The notes: generated by a model not told the origin, from the letters alone. A stretch of 51,072 nucleotides of DNA from Candidatus Nitrotoga sp. HW29 (GCF_924101635.2 NZ_CAKMAA020000004.1:1-51072); one strand, 5' to 3'. Positions 39,986 through 49,274 are shown, counted from the first letter of the stretch. Made by a program: numbers and translations.

Positions 39986-41257
39986 TCAGTCTTGCACCAA
40001 ACAACGTTTGTGTTCGATGTGATATTCAAACTCGCTACGGAAATGCTTGAGGAAGCCTTGTACGGGCCAAGCGGCGGCATCACCAAGCGCGCAAATAGTG
40101 CGGCCTGCAATGTTCTCGCACAGGTCAAGCAAAAGATCCAGATCTTCCGGACGTCCTTCCCCTTTTTCGATACGATTTATGATCCGGTATAGCCAACCAG
40201 TGCCTTCACGGCACGGCGTGCATTGACCACATGATTCTTCATAATAAAAATAGGACAGGCGCTCCAGTGCGCGCACCATACAGGTTGTATCGTCCATGAT
40301 GATAATTGCACCTGTACCTAGCATAGATCCCGCCTTGACGATGGAATCATAATCCATGTCGAGATCCATCATAATCTCGCCAGGTAGAACCGGCATGGAA
40401 GATCCACCGGGTATACAGGCCTTTAACTTACGATCACCACGCATTCCCCCAGCCATTTTCAGCAATGTTTTGAATGGCGTTCCGAGCGGAACTTCAAAAT
40501 TTCCTGGCTTGTTAACGTGGCCGGAAATGGAAAATAATTTAATTCCGCCATTGTTCGGCCTACCCAGTTCAAGAAATTTCTGTCCGCCGTTAATGATGAT
40601 GTAAGGAATGCTGGCGAAGGTTTCGGTGTTGTTTATGGTAGTCGGTTTGCCATATAAACCAAAACTTGCCGGGAACGGTGGTTTGAAACGCGGTTGACCT
40701 TTTTTGCCTTCGATCGATTCGAGTAATGCAGTTTCTTCACCGCAAATGTAAGCACCATAGCCCAGATGATTATGCAGGTCGAAACTGAAGTCACTACCAA
40801 ATATGTTGTTACCTAGATAGCCCGCTGCACGCGCTTCTTCACAAGCTGCTTCCATGCGTTCGTAGGCCTCGAAAATTTCACCGTGTACATAGTTGTAACC
40901 TACCTTGACTCCCATGGCGTAGGCGGCAATAGCCATGCCTTCTATGAGAATATGCGGGTTGTAGCGCAGAATGTCTCTGTCCTTAAAGGTGCCCGGCTCG
41001 CCCTCATCAGAATTGCATACCAGATACTTATCGCCCTGATAGTTGCGCGGCATAAAGCTCCATTTTAGACCAGTAGGAAAACCAGCACCTCCTCGACCAC
41101 GCAAACCGGAATTTTTGACTTCGGTGATGATAGATTCGGGCGTCATTTTTTCTGCCAGTATTTTACGCAGAGCTTGATAACCACCTACTTTTAGGTAGTT
41201 TTCCAGCGTCCATGGCTGGTCGAAATGCATAGTATTAAGAAGAATGGGGGTGCTCAT
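39986..41257 (-). CDS. nuoF: NADH-quinone oxidoreductase subunit F
   Basis: A 423-residue subunit that binds NADH, FMN and the N3 [4Fe-4S] cluster. The nucleotide-binding part is [16 protein letters not shown] and [14 protein letters not shown], and the cluster ligands are in [14 protein letters not shown] plus the Cys of [12 protein letters not shown]. It is the electron entry point of complex I. Its ATG overlaps the nuoE stop by four bases (ATGA type). Confidence 0.98.
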   Translation of the reverse strand: MSTPILLNTMHFDQPWTLENYLKVGGYQALRKILAEKMTPESIITEVKNSGLRGRGGAGFPTGLKWSFMPRNYQGDKYLVCNSDEGEPGTFKDRDILRYNPHILIEGMAIAAYAMGVKVGYNYVHGEIFEAYERMEAACEEARAAGYLGNNIFGSDFSFDLHNHLGYGAYICGEETALLESIEGKKGQPRFKPPFPASFGLYGKPTTINNTETFASIPYIIINGGQKFLELGRPNNGGIKLFSISGHVNKPGNFEVPLGTPFKTLLKMAGGMRGDRKLKACIPGGSSMPVLPGEIMMDLDMDYDSIVKAGSMLGTGAIIIMDDTTCMVRALERLSYFYYEESCGQCTPCREGTGWLYRIINRIEKGEGRPEDLDLLLDLCENIAGRTICALGDAAAWPVQGFLKHFRSEFEYHIEHKRCLVQD

Positions 41258-41733
41258 TCTTTATCCAGTTCCGCCAAAATTTGATCGATCTTTTCCTTAG
41301 TGAGATGACCGCACGTCTTTTTGTTGTTGATCATAAATAGTGGTGCCTCATCACAGACGTTTTGGCATTCACCTTCCAGCAGACCAAACTTACCATCAGC
41401 TGTCACTTCGCCAACTCCGATTCCGAGCTTGTTCTTGATATAGTCTAAGGTTTCTGTGGCGCCTACTAATTGGCAGGACAGATTAGTACACACTGTAAGT
41501 GTGTGTCGTCCCATGGGCTTCAGGTTATACATGTTATAAAAAGTTGCCACCTCATACACACTCATCTGGGGCATGTCGAGATAGGCCGCAACATCAGCCA
41601 TGTCCTCGGTGTTTATCCAGCCCTTTTCATCTTGAACGAAACGCAATGCAGACATAACTGCAGATTGCTTCCGATCGGGCGGATACTTCTTCAGCTCACG
41701 ATCTGTTTTTGCTCGAACTTGCTCGGATAGCAT
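41254..41733 (-). CDS. nuoE: NADH-quinone oxidoreductase subunit E
   Basis: A 159-residue thioredoxin-fold [2Fe-2S] subunit (cluster N1a) that pairs with NuoF. The ligands lie in VCTNLSCQL and [12 protein letters not shown] chose the ATG at 41733, which overlaps the stop of a small upstream frame (TGATG) and has AGAGG seven bases upstream; a TTG at 41736 would add one Met. The gene lies 103 bases after nuoD, and this spacer is fully open in one frame. Confidence 0.96.
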   Translation of the reverse strand: MLSEQVRAKTDRELKKYPPDRKQSAVMSALRFVQDEKGWINTEDMADVAAYLDMPQMSVYEVATFYNMYNLKPMGRHTLTVCTNLSCQLVGATETLDYIKNKLGIGVGEVTADGKFGLLEGECQNVCDEAPLFMINNKKTCGHLTKEKIDQILAELDKE

Positions 41734-41837
41734 CAAAGAACCTCTAAAAATACCGTTGTCACAATGAAAGCGAGGATTCGACTTTTTGATTGGACGTTCA
41801 CGGGGGTGACGAACTCAGAGTTACTCAAGATATCCAT
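41733..41837 (-). CDS. Possible 34-residue ORF filling the nuoD/nuoE spacer
   Basis: From the ATG at 41837, which overlaps the nuoD stop as TGATG, to a TGA at 41735-41733 that overlaps the nuoE ATG, also as TGATG. The product starts [15 protein letters not shown] and ends in a hydrophobic FIVTTVFLEVL. It has no known family. Ribosomes leaving nuoD could read through this frame and restart at nuoE. However, the DNA is also explained as a decayed palindromic repeat (41755-41814), so the open frame may be incidental. Confidence 0.25.
   Translation of the reverse strand: MDILSNSEFVTPVNVQSKSRILAFIVTTVFLEVL
41755..41814. repeat. Decayed REP/MITE-like palindromic element in the nuoD/nuoE spacer
   Basis: GTTGTCAC at one end and GTGACGAAC at the other are inverted copies with one base missing. 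Between them, AAAGCGAGGATTCGAC and TTTTTGATTGGACG resemble the inner parts of dispersed palindromes common in Betaproteobacteria, with a core like GCGAAAGCGGGAATCC. The stem arms have lost much of their pairing. No second copy is recognised in this window, so the call rests on resemblance. Confidence 0.4.
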
Positions 41838-43090
41838 CAGCGGTCAACTTCACCAAAAACGATATCTTGCGTACCAATAATCGCTACTACATCCGCAATC
41901 ATATGGCCACGCGCCATTTCATCCAGCGCAGCGATATGGGCAAAACCGGGCGCACGAATTTTCAGGCGGTAAGGCTTGTTCGCCCCATCGGAAATTATGT
42001 ATATACCAAATTCACCTTTAGGATGTTCTACTGCCGCATAAGCCTCGCCGGATGGAACATGCATACCCTCAGTAAATAGCTTGAAATGGTGGATCAACTC
42101 TTCCATATTTTGCTTCATCGATTCGCGTTTGGGCGGTGCAACCTTGAAATTATTTACTATCACCGGGCCGGGGTTTTGACGTAACCAGCTGATGCATTGC
42201 TTGAGAATGCGGTTTGACTGACGCATCTCTTCCACACGCACCAAATAACGGTCATAACAATCACCCTCGACTCCCACAGGAATATCGAAATCGAGGCGGT
42301 TATATACTTCGTAAGGTTGTTTTTTGCGCAAGTCCCAAGCGATGCCGGAACCGCGTAGCATGGCGCCGCTGAAGCCAAGCGCGAGCGCTCGCTCCGGAGT
42401 GACCACACCGATGCCGACGGTACGTTGTTTCCAGATTCGGTTGTCGGTTAGCAAAGTCTCGTATTCATCAACGCAGGTGGGGAAACGATTGGTAAAGTCT
42501 TCCATAAAATCAAGTAAGGAACCTTCACGGTTTTCGTTCATCTTTTTGATAGCCGTGGCATTGTGAATCTTGGATGCCTGATACATGGGCATTGAATCAG
42601 GCAAATCCCGGTAGACTCCGCCTGGACGATAATACGCTGCATGCAACCGCGCACCGGATACAGCCTCGTAGACGTCCATTAGGTCTTCGCGCTCACGGAA
42701 AGCATATAAAAACACGGTCATTGCGCCAATATCCAGTGCATGTGCTCCCAGCCACAGCAGATGATTCATGATTCGGGTAATTTCGTCGAACATTACCCGA
42801 ATATATTGCGCTCTTACGGGCACTTCGAGAGCAAGTAGTTTCTCGACAGCCATGACGTAAGCATGTTCGTTGCACATCATCGATACGTAATCGAGGCGAT
42901 CCATGTAAGGCAGCGATTGCAGATAGGTTTTATGCTCAGCCAGCTTTTCAGTGCCGCGGTGAAGTAAGCCGATATGTGGATCAGCCCGTTCAATTACTTC
43001 ACCGTCCAGTTCCAGTACCAAGCGCAACACGCCGTGTGCGGATGGATGCTGTGGCCCAAAGTTCATGGTGTAGTTTTTAATTTCAGCCAT
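41837..43090 (-). CDS. nuoD: NADH-quinone oxidoreductase subunit D
   Basis: A 417-residue peripheral-arm subunit related to the large subunit of NiFe hydrogenases but without metal ligands. [21 protein letters not shown] contains the quinone-site His, and the C terminus ends in [12 protein letters not shown]. Separate nuoC and nuoD genes contrast with the fused nuoCD of E. coli. GAAGGT lies upstream of the ATG at 43090. A 28-codon frame coupled to nuoC overlaps its start. Confidence 0.97.
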   Translation of the reverse strand: MAEIKNYTMNFGPQHPSAHGVLRLVLELDGEVIERADPHIGLLHRGTEKLAEHKTYLQSLPYMDRLDYVSMMCNEHAYVMAVEKLLALEVPVRAQYIRVMFDEITRIMNHLLWLGAHALDIGAMTVFLYAFREREDLMDVYEAVSGARLHAAYYRPGGVYRDLPDSMPMYQASKIHNATAIKKMNENREGSLLDFMEDFTNRFPTCVDEYETLLTDNRIWKQRTVGIGVVTPERALALGFSGAMLRGSGIAWDLRKKQPYEVYNRLDFDIPVGVEGDCYDRYLVRVEEMRQSNRILKQCISWLRQNPGPVIVNNFKVAPPKRESMKQNMEELIHHFKLFTEGMHVPSGEAYAAVEHPKGEFGIYIISDGANKPYRLKIRAPGFAHIAALDEMARGHMIADVVAIIGTQDIVFGEVDR

Positions 43091-43169
43091 GACAAAAACC
43101 TTCGCCCTGACAGCCCAAAAAAGAAGAGGGGTGCAAAATTTCCAGATCGTTCAATACTTCGGCTTTCAT
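43083..43169 (-). CDS. Possible 28-residue ORF between nuoC and nuoD
   Basis: The ATG at 43169 overlaps the nuoC stop (ATGA) and the TGA at 43083 lies seven bases inside nuoD in another frame. The product starts [16 protein letters not shown] and ends [11 protein letters not shown]. The frame carries the nuoD ribosome site, so it could act as a coupling leader that keeps NuoC and NuoD synthesis matched. No known homologue comes to mind. Confidence 0.25.
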   Translation of the reverse strand: MKAEVLNDLEILHPSSFLGCQGEGFCHG

Positions 43170-43807
43170 TTCAAACCCCCATAATGTTCTTCACGAATGA
43201 TGCGGGGAACGAGTTCACGGGGTTCAATTGATACCGGTTGATAAACTACGCGCTGCTGCTCAGGGTCGTAGCGCATCTCGACATGGCCTGATAATGGGAA
43301 ATCCTTACGGAAAGGGTTACCTACAAAACCGTAATCGGTGAGTAGTCGCCGTAAATCAGGATGATCAGTAAACACAATGCCGTACAAATCAAATGCCTCG
43401 CGCTCATACCAGTTGGCACACGGCCAAATGTTCACTACGGAACTCAGGATTGGCAGATCATCGTCTTTAGCAAAGACGCGCACGCGTAAGCGGATATTAT
43501 GGGTCAACGACAATAGATGGTAGACCGCAGCAAATCGGGAAGGATAAGTATCGGGAGCAATATCGGATTTGAGATACGCGCCGCCTTCACAAATGTCACT
43601 CCCGTAAGTACAGTAATCCACTCCGCACAAGTCTATCAGCTGTTCGAAACGCAGATCGGGGTCGTCGCGCAAGCGTGTTAGCACTTCCAGCACGTCAATG
43701 TCATTCACGACTAAGGTCAACTCGTCCAGCATATTTTCTAGGCTCACTATTTGATTAGCGAAAATCGTGGTCAAGTTAGTAGTCAGGAGGGTTAAATTAG
43801 CAGCCAT
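43166..43807 (-). CDS. nuoC: NADH-quinone oxidoreductase subunit C
   Basis: A 213-residue subunit of the peripheral arm. The signature [29 protein letters not shown] region, here beginning at about residue 132, and the C-terminal PRELVPRII match the 30-kDa subunit family. It contains no cofactor and stabilises NuoD and NuoB. The ATG at 43807 is three bases after a small frame in the nuoB/nuoC spacer. Confidence 0.96.
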   Translation of the reverse strand: MAANLTLLTTNLTTIFANQIVSLENMLDELTLVVNDIDVLEVLTRLRDDPDLRFEQLIDLCGVDYCTYGSDICEGGAYLKSDIAPDTYPSRFAAVYHLLSLTHNIRLRVRVFAKDDDLPILSSVVNIWPCANWYEREAFDLYGIVFTDHPDLRRLLTDYGFVGNPFRKDFPLSGHVEMRYDPEQQRVVYQPVSIEPRELVPRIIREEHYGGLK

Positions 43808-43810
43808 GTT

Positions 43811-43915
43811 TTACACCGGTGTCGTGTGAATCAATTTTACGATGGCATTTTTTGAATTCATGAGCAAGTCACGTAGATCAATAGCATTAAGTTTTTTATC
43901 ATGAATATTGCACAT
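43811..43915 (-). CDS. Possible 34-residue ORF in the nuoB/nuoC spacer
   Basis: A frame from the ATG at 43915, four bases after the nuoB stop, to a TAA at 43813-43811, three bases before the nuoC ATG. It starts MCNIHDKKLNAIDLRD and ends IVKLIHTTPV. It fills the whole spacer, but there is no strong ribosome site and no known family. It may be chance. Confidence 0.2.
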   Translation of the reverse strand: MCNIHDKKLNAIDLRDLLMNSKNAIVKLIHTTPV

Positions 43916-43919
43916 AAAT

Positions 43920-44396
43920 TTAGCGCGCAATTGTATTAGTTCGTTTAATTTTGTTTTGTAGCTGAATAATGCCATACAACAGTGCTTCAGCAGTTGGTGG
44001 GCAGCCTGGTACGTACACATCTACTGGCACAATGCGGTCACAGCCCCGGACGACTGAATAGGAATAATGGTAGTAACCACCGCCATTAGCGCAAGATCCC
44101 ATTGAAATGACCCAGCGTGGTTCAGCCATTTGGTCATATACTTTGCGTAGCGCTGGCGCCATTTTGTTGCACAGTGTGCCTGCTACTACCATCACGTCTG
44201 ATTGGCGCGGGCTGGGACGAAACGTTATACCAAAGCGATCAAGATCGTAACGTGAAGCGCCTGCCTGCATCATCTCTACCGCACAACATGCCAAGCCAAA
44301 AGTCATGGGCCACAGCGAACCTGTGCGAGCATAATTAATCAATACGTCCAATGATGTGGTAACGATGCTTTTTTCCAGAGCGCCTTCTATTCCCAT
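43920..44396 (-). CDS. nuoB: NADH-quinone oxidoreductase subunit B
   Basis: A 158-residue subunit that carries cluster N2, the last iron-sulphur cluster before ubiquinone. The paired cysteines are in [12 protein letters not shown], and the other ligands in [16 protein letters not shown] and [14 protein letters not shown] chose the ATG at 44396, with GAGGAG upstream and the normal N terminus [14 protein letters not shown]; the frame is open 37 codons further inside nuoA. It overlaps nuoA by 10 bases. Confidence 0.97.
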   Translation of the reverse strand: MGIEGALEKSIVTTSLDVLINYARTGSLWPMTFGLACCAVEMMQAGASRYDLDRFGITFRPSPRQSDVMVVAGTLCNKMAPALRKVYDQMAEPRWVISMGSCANGGGYYHYSYSVVRGCDRIVPVDVYVPGCPPTAEALLYGIIQLQNKIKRTNTIAR

Positions 44397-44743
44397 TCCA
44401 AAGCTCCTCTTTTCCACTCGTAAATAAATCCGACCACGAGGATAGCCAAGAAAATTAACATAGAAATATAACCAAACAAACCGATTTCTTTCAGTACCAC
44501 AGCCCAAGGAAATAGGAATGCGATTTCCAGATCGAACAAGATAAACAGGATGGCAACGAGGTAATAACGCACGTCGAATTTCATTCGCGCGTCTTCAAAA
44601 GCCCCAAAGCCGCACTCATAAGGTGAGAGCTTTGCATCGTCCGGACGATTAGGTGCAGCTAGCCAGCCTAATAGCAGTGGTGCTACGCCCATCGCCAGTC
44701 CAATGAGTATGAACAACAAGATCGGAAAATAATTTTCCAACAT
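44387..44743 (-). CDS. nuoA: NADH-quinone oxidoreductase subunit A
   Basis: A 118-residue, three-helix membrane subunit and the first gene of the nuo operon. [20 protein letters not shown] is the flexible loop near the quinone site and [15 protein letters not shown] the second helix. The ATG at 44743 has GGGAGAGG upstream; the frame extends 12 codons further without homology. The 102 bases between it and the tRNA gene presumably hold a promoter, but no clear -35/-10 pair is seen. Confidence 0.96.
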   Translation of the reverse strand: MLENYFPILLFILIGLAMGVAPLLLGWLAAPNRPDDAKLSPYECGFGAFEDARMKFDVRYYLVAILFILFDLEIAFLFPWAVVLKEIGLFGYISMLIFLAILVVGFIYEWKRGALEWE

Positions 44744-44845
44744 CTGAGCCTCTCCCTTCATCCATTTGGCGCCTTGCAAATCTGACGCACATAATGCATT
44801 TCTAGTTTAATTAACCAGAGCCCAGAAAACTTTGGCTTAAATATT

Positions 44846-44930
44846 TGGTGCCGATGAGCAGACTCGAACTGCTACAGCTTTCGCCACTAGCCCCTCAAGC
44901 TAGCGTGTCTACCAATTTCACCACATCGGC
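44846..44930 (-). tRNA. tRNA-Leu, anticodon GAG
   Basis: An 85-base gene with CCA encoded. The acceptor stem pairs GCCGATG with CATCGGC. The anticodon stem is CTAGC/GCTAG with the loop TTGAGGG, so the anticodon is GAG. A long variable arm of type II and the T loop TTCGAGT fit leucine. It lies between secG and nuoA, a placement seen in many proteobacteria (secG followed by a leucine tRNA). Confidence 0.96.
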
Positions 44931-44939
44931 GTAGTTTTA

Positions 44940-45290
44940 TTATTTTGGTATTTCTTGCGACTTTGAACCTGTTGTGTCGCCAGGTGTTGAAGCGGGTGTC
45001 GGTGGTGTTTGCACCGATTTTGATACTTCGTGCTTATCCATTACACCATGAGATTGCGATGGATTAGCATAAATATAAGTTAGTGACATACTGGTAATAA
45101 AAAATATTCCCGTAGCCACCGCTGTACTACGGCTCAGAAAATTGGCTGAGCCACTTGAGCCAAACACACTCCCAGCTGAACCTGTACCAAAGGCAGCTCC
45201 CATATCTGCTCCTTTACCATGCTGCATCAGCACTAGGCCAACCAATGCTATTGCAGCTATTACATGTACAACCCAAACGAAAATTTCCAC
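44940..45290 (-). CDS. secG: Protein translocase subunit SecG
   Basis: A 116-residue subunit of the SecYEG channel. Two membrane helices (about 5-22 and 55-74) flank the conserved GAAFGTGSAGSVFGSSGSANF loop. The C terminus is a Pro/Ser/Thr-rich tail, common in proteobacterial SecG. It follows tpiA by 22 bases on the minus strand, with the tRNA-Leu gene next. Confidence 0.95.
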   Translation of the reverse strand: MEIFVWVVHVIAAIALVGLVLMQHGKGADMGAAFGTGSAGSVFGSSGSANFLSRSTAVATGIFFITSMSLTYIYANPSQSHGVMDKHEVSKSVQTPPTPASTPGDTTGSKSQEIPK

Positions 45291-45312
45291 GTACTACTCC
45301 AAAATATCGAAT

Positions 45313-46068
45313 TTATTTTTGCCCGGCATTGCAAATAGCCAAGAAATCTTCAGCAACCAACGATGCACCACCAATCAGCCCGCCATTAATGTCCGGCATG
45401 GCGAACAGTTCAGCCGCGTTAGAGGCATTAACACTGCCGCCATAAAGTATACACAAAGCTTGACCAAATTCCTCATCAAAACCGGCGATACGTTTACGTA
45501 TAAAAGCATGCACATCTTGCGCTTGTTCTGGTGAAGCCGTTTTGCCAGTACCGATAGCCCAGACCGGCTCATAGGCAATGACCGCAGTACGGAACGACTG
45601 TATGCCTTGCAGCTTGATTACTTCAGCCAGCTGTTCCGCTACCACTGTTTCTGTCGTACCGGCTTCACGCTGTTCCAAAGTTTCGCCAACACAAAGGATG
45701 GGTAACAACTCTGCTTTCTGAACCGCGGCGAATTTCTCTGCTACCAGTTGACTACTTTCACCATACAAGCTGCGCCGTTCGGAATGTCCAACGATCACAT
45801 AATCGCAGCCAAAATCACGTAACATGGAAACTCCTACTTCGCCAGTGTAGGCTCCCTTATTTGCTTGATGTACATTCTGCGCCCCCCATTTTATGGGAGT
45901 GCCACGCAGCAATAACTGCGTTTGTGCAAGATAGGGAAAAGGTACACACACAGCGCAATCTACCCGCGACATTTGCGCTACGCCATTTGCCACCTCTTTT
46001 AACAAAGCTTCATTCTTGGTCAGCGCTCCATTCATCTTCCAATTGCCGACAATGAATTTGCGTTGCAT
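45313..46068 (-). CDS. tpiA: Triosephosphate isomerase
   Basis: A 251-residue TIM-barrel enzyme that interconverts dihydroxyacetone phosphate and glyceraldehyde 3-phosphate. The catalytic residues are in FIVGNWKMNG (Lys), VIVGHSERR (His) and IAYEPVWAIGTG (Glu), and the phosphate loop is YGGSVNASNA. I chose the ATG at 46068, with GAAAGG upstream; the frame extends 23 codons further as a non-homologous tail. The tpiA-secG order is widespread. Confidence 0.97.
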   Translation of the reverse strand: MQRKFIVGNWKMNGALTKNEALLKEVANGVAQMSRVDCAVCVPFPYLAQTQLLLRGTPIKWGAQNVHQANKGAYTGEVGVSMLRDFGCDYVIVGHSERRSLYGESSQLVAEKFAAVQKAELLPILCVGETLEQREAGTTETVVAEQLAEVIKLQGIQSFRTAVIAYEPVWAIGTGKTASPEQAQDVHAFIRKRIAGFDEEFGQALCILYGGSVNASNAAELFAMPDINGGLIGGASLVAEDFLAICNAGQK

Positions 46069-46466
46069 TTTAATCGAGCCTTTCAAAACAACGAAGGCGG
46101 CTATGCTACCCGTGAAAATACAAACGGTCAATCTCACCCATGACTCTTACGATGCAGCGCGAGAGGGATACTTTTTTGGTTTTTAACGATGGCAATGGCT
46201 ATACCTTTAAGCCACTGTGCTACCGGGGCTTGGAGATAATATATTAATCAGAATGCTACAGAAAATTTCTGCTGCTAGAATTTTATCGTTGTATCGTAAT
46301 TTTGTAGATTTTCAGGCGAATATCCCCAGGCTACAACTTGCTGTGATGAAGCGTGAAGTTGTTATTGAGAAGGATGGGGCACCGTATTGTGGGCTATATC
46401 GGTAAATTTAGAGCTATATCTAAAAATAATTTGCAATGATATCTACAAATATGTAGCATTCACTAT
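46069..46466. promoter_or_regulatory. tpiA/chrB divergent control region with three direct repeats and a dyad
   Basis: Nearly 400 bases without a recognisable gene. The last 75 bases before chrB hold three direct copies of TATATCNNNAAAT-like sequence: ATATC at 46396, 46416 and 46439, 20 and 23 bases apart. Copies 2 and 3 agree at 12 of 13 bases (ATATCTAAAAATA and ATATCTACAAATA). Copy 3 overlaps the dyad CTACA-AATA-TGTAG (46443-46456), which occupies the place of a ribosome site before the chrB ATG. This looks like an operator, perhaps for ChrB itself. A 50-codon frame from 46253 to 46405 is not recognisable. Confidence 0.5.
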
Positions 46467-47417
46467 ATGAATAATTGGCTACTATTGATCACCAGCCTTC
46501 CTACCGAGAACGCTACGATTCGGATGAGGGCGTGGCGTGCACTTAAAGCATCCGGTGCGATAGTGCTGCGTGATGGTGTCTATGTGATGCCGGATCGCAC
46601 TTCATGTAACAACACACTGGAAGCCATCGCCGCTGACGTGCGGGCTGGTGAAGGAACCGCACTCGTATTGCGCATTGAGGAACCGAATGATGCAAATTTC
46701 GTTCACCTATTTGATCGTAGCGAAGACTTTGCGGTGTTGCTGGCTGATGTTGCAAAGGCGCATGGGGCACTCTTTGCTGACGATGTACAGGAATTACTCA
46801 AACAAGCTCGCAAACTACGCAAGACCTTTACTAATCTTGCCGAGATTGATTTTTTTCCAGGAGAGGCTCAAAAACAGGCAGATGCCGCGCTGCGGGATTT
46901 TGAGCTGGATATTGCCAGAACGCTGACACCAGATGAACCGCATCCGGTTCAAGGCACAATTACGCGCTTACAAGTGGCCGATTATCAGGGACGCATCTGG
47001 GCAACACGTCGTCGTCCCTGGGCTGATCGGTTAGCCAGTGCTTGGCTGATTCGACGTTTCATTGACCCACAAGCTCAACTGCTCTGGCTGGCGTCTCCTG
47101 CGGACTGCCCGGGTAATGCTCTGGGTTTTGATTTCGATGGCGCAACATTCAGTCACGTTGATAATCGCGTCACCTTCGAAGTACTAATGGTTAGTTTTGA
47201 TCTGGTATGTCCCGCCCTCAAGCGGCTGGGCGCGTTGGTGCATTATCTTGATGTCGGGGGCGTTCAGCCACCCGAGGCTGCCGGTGTAGAGAGTGTGCTT
47301 GTCGGTTTGCGTGAGGCCATTCTTGATGATGATCAACTGTTGGCGAGCATGAGTGGCATTTTTGATGGTCTGCTCACCGCCTTCGGTAAAGGAGTGTCAA
47401 CCCATGAACCAGCCTGA
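46467..47417 (+). CDS. chrB: Chromate resistance protein ChrB (two-domain)
   Basis: A 316-residue ChrB. The N-terminal domain (about 1-165) starts MNNWLLLITSLPTEN and resembles a PaaX-like winged-helix regulator; the C-terminal domain (about 178-310) starts WATRRRPWADRLASAWLI. In other bacteria ChrB acts as a chromate-responsive regulator of chrA. Start choice: the ATG at 46467 gives the family N terminus, but no ribosome site is seen and the position is occupied by a dyad. The end overlaps chrA by 14 bases. That it represses its own operon is inferred from family and the repeats upstream. Confidence 0.93.
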   Translation: MNNWLLLITSLPTENATIRMRAWRALKASGAIVLRDGVYVMPDRTSCNNTLEAIAADVRAGEGTALVLRIEEPNDANFVHLFDRSEDFAVLLADVAKAHGALFADDVQELLKQARKLRKTFTNLAEIDFFPGEAQKQADAALRDFELDIARTLTPDEPHPVQGTITRLQVADYQGRIWATRRRPWADRLASAWLIRRFIDPQAQLLWLASPADCPGNALGFDFDGATFSHVDNRVTFEVLMVSFDLVCPALKRLGALVHYLDVGGVQPPEAAGVESVLVGLREAILDDDQLLASMSGIFDGLLTAFGKGVSTHEPA

Positions 47418-48768
47418 TGCGCACGCTATCGACTGTACCGATGCCCAACCTCAGCCAGTGAGTTTTCGGTTAGCTTTTGCTTTTTGGTTCAAGCTCGGTT
47501 TTATTAGCTTTGGCGGCCCGGCTGGACAAATAGCCCTCATGCATCAGGAGCTGGTCGTGAACCGACGTTGGATTTCAGAGCGACGTTTCTTGCATGCACT
47601 GAACTATTGCATGCTTTTGCCGGGCCCGGAAGCGCAGCAGCTCGCCACCTACATTGGCTGGCTGATGCATCGCACTTGGGGTGGTATCGTCGCTGGTACT
47701 TTGTTTGTGCTTCCTTCGCTGTTGATACTGATTGCGCTGTCGTGGATCTATATTGCTTTCGGTAACGTGTCTCTGGTCGCGGGGTTGTTTTATGGCGTCA
47801 AGCCCGCGGTAACGGCAATCGTGGCGCAAGCGGCGTATCGCATCGGTTCGCGAGCGCTCAAGAATAATGTGCTTTGGGGAATTGCCGCTGCGTCTTTCGT
47901 TGCGATCTTTGCTCTTAATGTGCCGTTTCCTGTCATCGTGGCAGGGGCGGTCATAATCGGCTACTTTGGAGGTCGTATTGCACCGGACAAATTCAAGGCA
48001 GGTGGCGGCCATGGCAAGGCCGATAAATCCTTTGGCTCAGCGCTGATCGATGATGACACACCAACGCCTGAGCACGCCCGTTTCAGATGGAGCAAGCTGA
48101 TCAAGATGGCCGTTGTTGGTGGTTTACTGTGGGCTGTGCCGATGGGACTACTCAATGCCATCTACGGCTGGCATCACACACTCACGCAAATGGGCTGGTT
48201 CTTTACCAAGGCCGCATTGCTGACTTTTGGCGGAGCCTATGCGGTGTTGCCTTATGTATATCAGGGAGCGGTTGGGCATTATGGTTGGCTCACTCCCACG
48301 CAGATGATCGACGGCTTGGCGCTCGGTGAAACGACACCGGGGCCGCTCATTATGGTGGTGACTTTCGTCGGCTTTGTCGGCGGTTACGTGAAAGTGCTGT
48401 TCGGGCCGGACTCCCTGTTTCTCGCCGGTGTGGCGGCGGCTATGCTGGTGACGTGGTTCACTTTCCTGCCCTCGTTCTTGTTTATCCTAGCGGGTGGCCC
48501 TTTGGTTGAGTCAACGCACGGCGACCTCAAATTCACGGCGCCATTGACGGCTATCACTGCCGCCGTGGTGGGCGTGATTCTCAACTTGGCACTATTTTTC
48601 CTCTACCACGTGCTGTGGCCGCAAGGATTTACCGGAACCTTTGATGGGATCTCTGCTGTCATCGCGCTGGCAGCAGCCGTCGCTCTGTTCCGCTTCAAGC
48701 GGAACGTCATCGAGGTGATCGGCGTCTGTGCGGCGGTCGGTTTGATCCTGAAAACGCTAATACTGTGA
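47404..48768 (+). CDS. chrA: Chromate transporter ChrA, long (two-CHR-domain) form
   Basis: A 454-residue membrane protein that exports chromate from the cytoplasm, driven by proton motive force in studied members. Two homologous halves are present: the first begins FWFKLGFISFGGPAGQIALM and the second FFTKAALLTFGGAYAVLPYV. Each carries the CHR signature, including LPGPEAQQLATYIGW and GETTPGPLIMVVTFVGF. AAGGAG precedes the ATG at 47404, which lies inside the end of chrB. About 10-12 membrane helices are visible. Confidence 0.95.
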   Translation: MNQPDAHAIDCTDAQPQPVSFRLAFAFWFKLGFISFGGPAGQIALMHQELVVNRRWISERRFLHALNYCMLLPGPEAQQLATYIGWLMHRTWGGIVAGTLFVLPSLLILIALSWIYIAFGNVSLVAGLFYGVKPAVTAIVAQAAYRIGSRALKNNVLWGIAAASFVAIFALNVPFPVIVAGAVIIGYFGGRIAPDKFKAGGGHGKADKSFGSALIDDDTPTPEHARFRWSKLIKMAVVGGLLWAVPMGLLNAIYGWHHTLTQMGWFFTKAALLTFGGAYAVLPYVYQGAVGHYGWLTPTQMIDGLALGETTPGPLIMVVTFVGFVGGYVKVLFGPDSLFLAGVAAAMLVTWFTFLPSFLFILAGGPLVESTHGDLKFTAPLTAITAAVVGVILNLALFFLYHVLWPQGFTGTFDGISAVIALAAAVALFRFKRNVIEVIGVCAAVGLILKTLIL

Positions 48769-48776
48769 GATGAATT

Positions 48777-49232
48777 ATGAAGTGGATTACTCGTGAGCGC
48801 CCGAAGATCGACCGTATTGCTTGCCCGTGGTTGATTGCGAAATTTATTGATAAAGAGCCGGAGTTTTTGTATGTACCTGCCAGTGATGTATTGCACGTTG
48901 CCAAGGAAATCGGCGCGATTCCCTATGACATACCGGGCGTCGAGCTAACACATGACGGCGAACTTTGTAGTTTTGACGCTTTTTTGAAGAAGTATGAGCT
49001 CGAAGATGACGCCTTGCAGCAATTAGCTGTCATTGTGCGCGGCGCGGACACCTCGCGGCTCAATCTCACGCCACAGTCATCGGGACTTTATGCCCTATCG
49101 CTCGGTTTGTCGCAAAATTTCAGTGACGACCACGAGATGCTCAAACACGGCATGGTGATGTACGACGCGTTCTACGCTTGGTGCAGGCACTGCCAGAAGG
49201 AAACGCACAGCTGGCCCCCTGTAATGCGTTAA
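48777..49232 (+). CDS. Stand-alone ChrB C-terminal-domain protein
   Basis: A 151-residue protein that matches only the C-terminal domain of ChrB. It starts KWITRERPKIDRIACPWLIAK, comparable with WATRRRPWADRLASAWLIR in the ChrB encoded two genes earlier, and shares the following FID segment. The DNA-binding N-terminal domain is absent. It lies 8 bases after chrA, so it belongs to the same operon. It could sense or bind chromate, modulate ChrB, or act as an enzyme; members of this family are poorly studied. A conserved Cys pair lies near its C terminus (CRHCQ). Confidence 0.87.
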   Translation: MKWITRERPKIDRIACPWLIAKFIDKEPEFLYVPASDVLHVAKEIGAIPYDIPGVELTHDGELCSFDAFLKKYELEDDALQQLAVIVRGADTSRLNLTPQSSGLYALSLGLSQNFSDDHEMLKHGMVMYDAFYAWCRHCQKETHSWPPVMR

Positions 49233-49274
49233 TTTTCCTTGCTTCCCTATATACAAAATACTGAGGAGATTCCC

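Noticed and set aside
41470-41730. Plus-strand frames opposite nuoE and other nuo genes
   Set aside because: They are antisense shadows of well-conserved coding sequence without ribosome sites or known domains.
46253-46405. 50-codon frame in the tpiA/chrB spacer
   Set aside because: No ribosome site, no recognisable family, and its end overlaps the direct repeats before chrB; treated as non-coding.
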